Positions 58,424 to 64,000 of a DNA stretch of 64,000 nt are shown in pieces (positions within the stretch are counted from its first letter, which is position 1; each line of letters begins with the position of its first letter). Source of the DNA: Massilia sp. KIM (GTDB lineage Bacteria; Pseudomonadota; Gammaproteobacteria; Burkholderiales; Burkholderiaceae_D); NCBI RefSeq assembly GCF_002007115.1, contig NZ_MVAD01000002.1, positions 372,001-436,000 of the forward strand. The letters are read 5' to 3'. The notes under the pieces are model-generated. The model searched no databases and was not told where the DNA came from. It saw only the letters and a program-made list of their open reading frames with translations. Both the position numbers and the translations under genes were made by a program.

Positions 58424-59875
58424 ATGAGCGCCCCCCGCATCCTGGTGGTCGACGACGAAGCCGACCTGCGCGAACTGCTCGAGATCACCCTGCTCAAGAT
58501 GGGCCTGGACGTCGACAGCGCCGCCACCCTGCGCCAGGCGCGCAGCCTGTTCGACGAACACGACTACGCCCTGGTGCTCACCGACATGCGCCTGCCGGAC
58601 GGGCTGGGGATCGAGCTGGTGCGGGAGATCAGCGCGTCCGGCAAGGGCACGCCGGTGGCCGTGATCACCGCCTTCGGCAGCGCCGAGAACGCGGTGGTGG
58701 CCCTCAAGGCCGGCGCCTTCGACTACATCGCCAAGCCGGTGGCGCTGGATGCGCTGCGCGTGATGGTGCGCTCGGCGCTGAAGGTGACGGAGAAGGACGG
58801 CCAGGCCGGGGAGGACGCCGCCGGCTCGCGCCTGATCGGCAATTCGACCGCCATGCAGTCGCTGCGCGCCCAGATCGCGCGCCTGGCGCGCTCCAACGCC
58901 CCGGTCTCGATCACCGGCGAATCCGGCGCCGGCAAGGAGCTGGCCGCGCGCGAGATCCACGCCCAGAGTTCGCGCGCCGCCAAGCCCTTCGTCGCCGTGA
59001 ACTGCGGCGCCATCCCCGAGACCCTGATGGAGGCCGAGTTCTTCGGCTACCGCAAGGGCGCCTTCACCGGCGCCGCCGACGAGCGCGAAGGCTTCTTCCA
59101 GGCCGCCGACGGCGGCACCCTGATGCTGGACGAAGTGGCCGACCTGCCGCTGGCGATGCAGGTGAAGCTGCTGCGCGCGATCCAGGAGCGGCGCGTGCGC
59201 AAGATCGGCGCCACGGTGGAGGAGCCGGTCGACGTGCGCATCGTCAGCGCCACCCACCAGGACCTGGCGCGCTGCGTCGAGAACGGCAAGTTCAGGCAAG
59301 ACCTGTTCTACCGCCTGAACGTGATCGAGCTGGCCCTGCCGCCCCTGCGCGAGCGCCTGGACGACCTGCCGCTCCTGTGCGACGCGATCCTGGCGCGCCT
59401 GGCCGGGCCGGGCAAGGCCGCGCTCGGCCCCGGCGTGCTCGAGGCCCTGCGCGCCTACTCCTTCCCGGGCAACGTGCGCGAGCTGGAGAACGTGCTGGAG
59501 CGCGCGCTGGCCTTCGCCAACGAGGGCGTGATCGAGGTTGGCGACCTGTCGCTCAAGGCGGCGCGGCCGGTGGACGCCGGCGTGCGAGAACCCTTGCCGC
59601 CGCCGGTCGCCCCGGCCATGCCGCTCAGCCCCGAGCCGCCGCCCCCGCTGCCGGCCGCGGCGCCGCTGCCGACGCCGGCCCCGGTGGCACTGGGGCCGGC
59701 CGAGCTGCCCAGCAACCTGCCCGAATACCTGGCCCAGGTCGAGCGCGACATCATCCAGCGCGCCCTCCAGCAGACCCAGTTCAACCGCACCCAGGCGGCG
59801 AGCCTGCTCGGCATCAGCGTGCGCCAGCTGCGCTACCAGATGCAGAAGCTCGAGATCAGCGCCCCGGACGACTGA
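58424..59875 (+). CDS. pilR: PilR-type sigma-54 response regulator
   Basis: A 483-residue NtrC-family activator. The receiver domain has the phosphorylatable Asp in LVLTDMRLPDG. The AAA+ domain has GESGAGKE (Walker A), GAFTGA (the sigma-54 contact) and GGTLMLDEVADL. The C-terminal helix-turn-helix is FNRTQAASLLGISVRQLRYQM. Between the last two domains is an unusual Pro/Ala-rich linker of about 40 residues. PilR activates pilin genes with sigma-54; none of its targets is in the window. Confidence 0.9.
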   Translation: MSAPRILVVDDEADLRELLEITLLKMGLDVDSAATLRQARSLFDEHDYALVLTDMRLPDGLGIELVREISASGKGTPVAVITAFGSAENAVVALKAGAFDYIAKPVALDALRVMVRSALKVTEKDGQAGEDAAGSRLIGNSTAMQSLRAQIARLARSNAPVSITGESGAGKELAAREIHAQSSRAAKPFVAVNCGAIPETLMEAEFFGYRKGAFTGAADEREGFFQAADGGTLMLDEVADLPLAMQVKLLRAIQERRVRKIGATVEEPVDVRIVSATHQDLARCVENGKFRQDLFYRLNVIELALPPLRERLDDLPLLCDAILARLAGPGKAALGPGVLEALRAYSFPGNVRELENVLERALAFANEGVIEVGDLSLKAARPVDAGVREPLPPPVAPAMPLSPEPPPPLPAAAPLPTPAPVALGPAELPSNLPEYLAQVERDIIQRALQQTQFNRTQAASLLGISVRQLRYQMQKLEISAPDD

Positions 59876-59891
59876 ACCCTAGATCTAGTGT
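59876..59891. promoter_or_regulatory. NrdR-box-like palindrome 1
   Basis: ACCCTAGATCTAGTGT starts at the base after the pilR stop codon. It matches the NrdR-box pattern (acaCwAtATaTwgtgt) at about 13 of 16 positions and contains the perfect palindrome CTAGATCTAG. It is about 520 bp upstream of the nrdA start. Confidence 0.5.
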
Positions 59892-60151
59892 TGCGGGTTC
59901 GTCGTCGGTGTAATTTTGCGGAAATTAATATGGTGCAAAATGCACTTCCTCAGTGCAACAATGCCTCTTCTTGATTACCCAATAGGCAGCCGAAAATTCC
60001 GATGTTAGTGCTCGCTCACCGCGAGCTCCGCATCGTTCGGGAGACTACAAAAGTCAAGCCTCGGCACCACGAATCGCCTCAAAAATTGCGAATTTATTTT
60101 CTTGCCTCTATCGCAAACGAGGTACTACAATTAGTCTCATCTCAACGCCGG

Positions 60152-60167
60152 ACACTAGATCTAGTGG
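60152..60167. promoter_or_regulatory. NrdR-box-like palindrome 2
   Basis: ACACTAGATCTAGTGG contains the perfect 14-bp palindrome CACTAGATCTAGTG. It matches the NrdR-box pattern at about 13 of 16 positions. It lies 244 bp before the nrdA start and 276 bp after the first box. Confidence 0.55.
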
Positions 60168-60182
60168 TAGTGAACAAGAAGC

Positions 60183-60242
60183 AACTAGCTCATCCGCTAG
60201 CTCATCTGCTAGCTCACCTGCTAGATCCACCGGTAGTCGGCA
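60183..60242. repeat. 12-bp tandem repeat upstream of nrdA
   Basis: Four head-to-tail units (AACTAGCTCATC, CGCTAGCTCATC, TGCTAGCTCACC, TGCTAGATCCAC) and a weaker fifth. Each of the four carries one CTAG exactly 12 bp from the next. The array begins 16 bp after the second palindrome. Confidence 0.9.
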
Positions 60243-60410
60243 AGCTCAGCTTCCGACACGATTCAACGAAAGATTCTTACCCTGCATATCTGGTTTGCCA
60301 GCTTAGGCCACCGGCTGGCGGGGTATCGCTTTGCTTTTAAATTTGTCAACGGCCGGTAACGGTCTCAGTGATAACAAAACGGCGGCTGCGGCTGCCATCC
60401 TGGAGGCTCA

Positions 60411-63353
60411 ATGCAAACAGCACAAGACATCTCGATCAACCCGCACGTCACCCCAGGAACGACGGCGACCGGCGCCACCCCTGCCGAGATCGTTGCGCGT
60501 GGTGATTACCGCGTCATCCGCCGTAACGGCGCGGTGGTCGCGTTCGAGCCGAACAAGATCTCGGTCGCGATGACCAAGGCCTTCCTCGCCGTCGCCGGCG
60601 GGCAGGGCGCGGTGTCGGCGCGCATCCGCGAACTGGTGGAACAGCTGACCAACAACGTGGTGGCCGCGCTGGTGCGCCGCCAGCCGAACGGCGGCACCTT
60701 CCACATCGAAGACGTGCAGGACCAGGTCGAGTTGTCGCTGATGCGTTCGGGCGAGCATGACGTCGCCCGCGAATACGTGCTGTACCGCGCCAAGCGCATG
60801 GAAGAGCGCCGCGCGGCCAAGGAAGCCGCCGGCGGCAACGCCGTCCAGGCGCCGCAGATCCACGTGGTCGACGGCGGCGAGCGCCGTCCGCTGGACATGA
60901 ACGTGGTCGCCGGCCTGATCAACGCCGCCTGCGCCGGCCTGGAAAAGCATGTCGACGCCGACGCCATCGTCTCCGAGACCCTGAAGAACCTGTACGACGG
61001 CGTGCCGCTGGAAGAGCTGCACAAGTCCGCCATCCTGGCCGCCCGCGCGCTGATGGAAAAGGACCCGGCCTACAGCCAGGTGACCGCCCGCATCCTGCTG
61101 CACACCATCCGCAAGGAAGTCTTCGGCAAGGAAGTGCCGCAAGCCGGCGCCGCCGCCGAGTACATCACCTACTTCCCGCAGTACATCGCCAAGGGCATCC
61201 AGCACGAGCTGCTGGATGAAGAGTTGGGCAAGTTCGACCTCGAGCGCCTGGCCAAGGCCATCGTCGCCGACCGCGACCTGCAGTTCGGCTACATCGGCCT
61301 GCAGACCCTGTACGACCGCTACTTCCTGCACGTGCGCGACGTGCGCATCGAGATGCCGCAGGCCTTCTACATGCGCGTCGCGATGGGCCTGGCCCTGCGC
61401 GAAGCCGACCGCGAAGCGCGCGCCATCGAGTTCTACAACCTGCTGTCGTCCTTCGACTTCATGAGCTCGACCCCGACCCTGTTCAACTCGGGCACCCGCC
61501 GTTCGCAGCTGTCCTCGTGCTACCTGACCACCGTCAGCGACGACCTGGAAGGCATCTACGACGCGATCAAGGAAAACGCGTTGCTGTCGAAGTTCGCCGG
61601 CGGCCTGGGCAACGACTGGACCCCGGTGCGCGCGCTCGGCTCGCGCATCAAGGGCACCAACGGCCGCTCGCAGGGCGTCGTGCCCTTCCTGAAGGTGGTC
61701 AACGACACCGCCGTGGCGGTCAACCAGGGCGGCAAGCGCAAGGGCGCGGTCTGCGCCTACCTGGAAACCTGGCACCTGGACATCGAGGAATTCCTCGACC
61801 TGCGCAAGAACACCGGCGACGACCGCCGCCGCACCCACGACATGAACACCGCGAACTGGATCCCGGACCTGTTCATGAAGCGCGTGATGGAGAAGGGCAC
61901 CTGGACCCTGTTCTCGCCGTCCGAGACCCCGGACCTGCACGACCTGACCGGCAAGGCCTTCGAGAAAGCCTACGTCGCCTACGAAGCCAAGGCCGAGCGC
62001 GGCGAGATGGGCGTCTTCAAGAAGATCGAGGCGCTCGATCTGTGGCGCAAGATGCTGTCGATGCTGTTCGAGACCGGCCACCCGTGGATCACCTTCAAGG
62101 ATCCGTGCAACATCCGTTCGCCGCAGCAGCACGTGGGCGTGGTGCACTCGTCGAACCTGTGCACCGAGATCACCCTGAACACCAGCGAGGACGAGATCGC
62201 CGTCTGCAACCTGGGCTCGGTGAACCTGCCGCAGCACATGAAGGGCGATGGCCTGGACCACGTCAAGCTGCAGAAGACCATCCGCACCGCGATGCGCATG
62301 CTGGACAACGTCATCGACATCAACTACTACGCCGTCGACAAGGCGCGCAACTCGAACCTGCGCCACCGCCCGGTCGGCCTGGGCATCATGGGTCACCAGG
62401 ACTGCCTGCACATGATGCGCGTGCCGTTTGCCTCGGACAAGGCCGTCGAGTTCGCGGACAAGTCGATGGAAGCCGTCTGCTACTACGCCTACCTGGCCTC
62501 GACCGAGCTGGCCGAGGAGCGCGGCCGCTACGAGTCCTACACCGGCTCGCTGTGGGACCGCGGCATCCTGCCGCAGGACTCGATCAAGCTGCTGGCGGAA
62601 GAGCGCGGCGGTTACCTGGAGCAGGACGCCAGCGAGAGCATGGACTGGAGCGTGGTGCGCAACCGCATCAAGCAGTTCGGCATGCGTAACTCGAACTGCG
62701 TGGCGATCGCCCCGACCGCGACCATCTCGAACATCATCGGCGTGTCGGCCTGCATCGAGCCGACCTTCCAGAACCTGTACGTGAAGTCGAACCTGTCGGG
62801 CGAATTCACCGAGATCAACGCCTACCTGGTGCGCGACCTGAAGGCGCGCGACCTGTGGGACGAGGTGATGATCGCCGACCTGAAGTACTTCGACGGTTCG
62901 CTGAGCAAGATCGACCGCGTGCCGCAGGACCTGCGCGACATCTACGCCACCGCGTTCGAAGTCGAGCCGAAGTGGCTGGTGGAAGCCGCCTCGCGCCGCC
63001 AGAAGTGGATCGACCAGGCCCAGTCGCTGAACATCTACATGGCCGGCGCCTCGGGCAAGAAGCTGGACGAGACCTACAAGCTGGCATGGCTGCGCGGCCT
63101 GAAGACCACCTACTACCTGCGCACGATCGCCGCGACCCACATGGAGAAGTCGACCACCCGCACCGGCGCCCTGAACGCGGTGCCGGTCTCGGGCGGCCTG
63201 TCGGCCGGCCACGCGGCTCCGGCGGGCGCTCCCGCGGCGGCGAATGCGCCGCAGGCGTCGGCTCCGGCCGCCAGCGCGGAAGTGGTGGAAGGCGCCGCCT
63301 GCTACCTGCGTCCGGGCGATGCCGGCTTCGACGAGTGCGAGGCTTGCCAGTAA
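60411..63353 (+). CDS. nrdA: Ribonucleoside-diphosphate reductase, alpha subunit (class Ia)
   Basis: The catalytic subunit that makes deoxyribonucleotides. The 980-residue protein has an N-terminal ATP-cone at about 33-125, and a second, weaker cone-like region at about 150-240. Active-site residues are Cys370 (SSCYL), the radical Cys584 and Glu586 (NLCTEI), the partner Cys in IAVCNLG, and the C-terminal shuttle CEACQ. An Ala/Pro-rich flexible segment precedes the tail. GGAGG five bases before the ATG fixes the start. Confidence 0.96.
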   Translation: MQTAQDISINPHVTPGTTATGATPAEIVARGDYRVIRRNGAVVAFEPNKISVAMTKAFLAVAGGQGAVSARIRELVEQLTNNVVAALVRRQPNGGTFHIEDVQDQVELSLMRSGEHDVAREYVLYRAKRMEERRAAKEAAGGNAVQAPQIHVVDGGERRPLDMNVVAGLINAACAGLEKHVDADAIVSETLKNLYDGVPLEELHKSAILAARALMEKDPAYSQVTARILLHTIRKEVFGKEVPQAGAAAEYITYFPQYIAKGIQHELLDEELGKFDLERLAKAIVADRDLQFGYIGLQTLYDRYFLHVRDVRIEMPQAFYMRVAMGLALREADREARAIEFYNLLSSFDFMSSTPTLFNSGTRRSQLSSCYLTTVSDDLEGIYDAIKENALLSKFAGGLGNDWTPVRALGSRIKGTNGRSQGVVPFLKVVNDTAVAVNQGGKRKGAVCAYLETWHLDIEEFLDLRKNTGDDRRRTHDMNTANWIPDLFMKRVMEKGTWTLFSPSETPDLHDLTGKAFEKAYVAYEAKAERGEMGVFKKIEALDLWRKMLSMLFETGHPWITFKDPCNIRSPQQHVGVVHSSNLCTEITLNTSEDEIAVCNLGSVNLPQHMKGDGLDHVKLQKTIRTAMRMLDNVIDINYYAVDKARNSNLRHRPVGLGIMGHQDCLHMMRVPFASDKAVEFADKSMEAVCYYAYLASTELAEERGRYESYTGSLWDRGILPQDSIKLLAEERGGYLEQDASESMDWSVVRNRIKQFGMRNSNCVAIAPTATISNIIGVSACIEPTFQNLYVKSNLSGEFTEINAYLVRDLKARDLWDEVMIADLKYFDGSLSKIDRVPQDLRDIYATAFEVEPKWLVEAASRRQKWIDQAQSLNIYMAGASGKKLDETYKLAWLRGLKTTYYLRTIAATHMEKSTTRTGALNAVPVSGGLSAGHAAPAGAPAAANAPQASAPAASAEVVEGAACYLRPGDAGFDECEACQ

Positions 63354-63362
63354 GCGCGTGAA

Positions 63363-63390
63363 TGGTGCAAGCCAGCGATGGCTTGCACCA
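63363..63390 (+). other. Intergenic hairpin with a GNRA tetraloop between nrdA and nrdB
   Basis: TGGTGCAAGCCA and TGGCTTGCACCA form a perfect 12-bp stem closed by GCGA. It begins nine bases after the nrdA stop and has no T-run, so it is unlikely to be a simple intrinsic terminator. Confidence 0.8.
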
Positions 63391-63472
63391 ACACGCCGTC
63401 AAGTCGCCGTGGGTTTGAACACCAGCGTGACCCGGAATACCGCGACCTGAACAATGCCCTTAGCCTAAAGAC

Positions 63473-63544
63473 CGTCGTTCCGGCGAAGGCCGGAACCCAA
63501 GTTCGCCAGCCAACCGCCAGCGCTTGATCCCCACCGGAACGACC
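63473..63544. repeat. REP-like element between nrdA and nrdB, right arm decayed
   Basis: The left arm (63473-63503) is intact with TTCCGGCGAAGGCCGGAA. The right arm keeps only fragments near TGATCCCCACCGGAACGAC. The remaining bases of the 260-bp gap hold the GNRA hairpin and the nrdB leader. Confidence 0.75.
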
Positions 63545-63613
63545 ATTTTTCAACACAACCGAGGCCGGAACCGCGCTTCCCCGCGATCCGGCCACGACAG
63601 AAGGATCAACAAA

Positions 63614-64000
63614 CATGCTCTCTTGGGACGACGAACCGACCAGCGCCCCGCGCGCCCCGCAAACCGCAGCCAACCCGGAAGGCGCCCCCGCCTCCGAAGT
63701 GGCGAAGCGCGTCAACGCCGACGACAAGCGCATCATCAACGGCCAGACCGACGTGAACCAGCTGGTCCCGTTCAAGTACAAGTGGGCGTGGGACAAGTAC
63801 CTGGCCGGCTGCGCCAACCACTGGATGCCGCAGGAAGTGAACATGCAGCGCGACATCGAGCTGTGGAAGAACCCGAACGGCCTGTCGGAAGACGAGCGCC
63901 GCCTGGTCAAGCGCAACCTGGGCTTCTTCGTCACCGCCGACTCGCTGGCCGCCAACAACATCGTGCTGGGCACCTACCGCCACATCACCGCGCCGGAATG
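63614..64000 (+). CDS. nrdB: Ribonucleoside-diphosphate reductase, beta subunit (cut by window end)
   Basis: The N-terminal 129 residues of the di-iron radical-bearing subunit. [30 protein letters not shown] aligns with the start of class Ia NrdB, including the Trp of the radical-transfer path. [10 protein letters not shown] holds the first metal-ligand Asp. GAAGGA occurs upstream of the ATG, though not at ideal spacing. The rest of the gene is beyond the window. It follows nrdA by 260 bp and is probably expressed with it. Confidence 0.95.

Larger units (their letters stand above)
59892..60410. other. AT-richer non-coding upstream region of nrdA
   Basis: This 519-bp region is visibly more AT-rich than the flanking genes. 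It contains a GTGCA/TGCAC inverted repeat at 59933-59945, a GCTCGC/GCGAGC hairpin near 60009-60025, the second CTAG palindrome and the 12-bp tandem repeat. A 112-codon frame at 60002-60340 has no ribosome-binding site and part of it translates the tandem repeat, so I regard it as non-coding. GGAGG at 60401-60405 serves nrdA. Confidence 0.7.

Noticed and set aside
59933..59960. GTGCA/TGCAC inverted repeat as an operator
   Set aside because: The arms are only five bases long and I know of no matching regulator; it could be chance.
60002..60340. 112-codon frame upstream of nrdA
   Set aside because: It has no Shine-Dalgarno sequence, part of it is the 12-bp repeat in translation (LAHPLAHLLAHLL), and the composition is unlike that of its neighbours.

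Overview
The window is GC-rich chromosomal DNA with dense, mostly vertically inherited genes. Gene content and protein style point to a betaproteobacterium of the Oxalobacteraceae/Massilia type: a full aerobic phenylacetate cluster, a DUF1841 gene, a SWIB protein with a histone-H1-like tail, PilS/PilR next to a PP0621-like gene, a PEP-CTERM protein, and a dispersed palindromic repeat in many gaps. This placement is inferred from gene content, not from an rRNA. I saw no rRNA, tRNA, CRISPR array, transposase or prophage.

Layout. 1-13305: divergent paaX (cut by the window edge) and the phenylacetate pathway, paaABCDE, then paaGHI-K-J-Y, then paaZ, then a small cupin gene. The three blocks are separated by repeat clusters. 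Together they encode CoA ligation, ring epoxidation, isomerisation, ring opening and beta-oxidation. No paaF is present. 13328-20855: a small conserved gene, a HAD phosphatase, argH, an NTF2-like secreted protein, a GNAT enzyme, a secreted cyanophycinase, an M64 metallopeptidase and an Ala/Lys-rich exported protein. 21154-25678: parC and parE. 25834-31222: a degenerate receiver protein, a class-I amidotransferase-like hydrolase, a Fur-box-preceded small gene, an ArsR-type regulator, NIPSNAP and ABM proteins, a PEP-CTERM protein and a GFA-family protein. 31223-37992: a chemoreceptor, a YbdK-type ligase with a cation/proton antiporter, and an overlapping MoxR/GNAT/VWA trio.

38182-44648: two small class-I cytochromes c, DUF1841, an Lrp-type regulator divergent from a fused indolepyruvate ferredoxin oxidoreductase, and rppH. 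44854-50262: proS, a lytic transglycosylase and two tandem alkaline phosphatases. 50567-52557: the SWIB protein and ffh. 52776-55411: a nitrate/sulfonate-type ABC importer. 55704-59875: a CcsA-like protein, a PP0621-like protein and pilS-pilR. 60411-64000: nrdA and the start of nrdB.

Most notable non-coding signals: a family of nine palindromic repeat loci whose stems change in a compensatory way; a CTAG-rich region before nrdA with two NrdR-box-like palindromes and a 12-bp tandem repeat; a perfect 19-bp Fur box; a RcsB/BvgA-like palindrome before the chemoreceptor; a 12-bp-stem GNRA hairpin between nrdA and nrdB; and an ffh start with no room for a ribosome-binding site. I did not find a clearly new multi-gene system. 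The best candidates for unexplained biology are the repeats, the nrd upstream region and the MoxR/GNAT/VWA operon.
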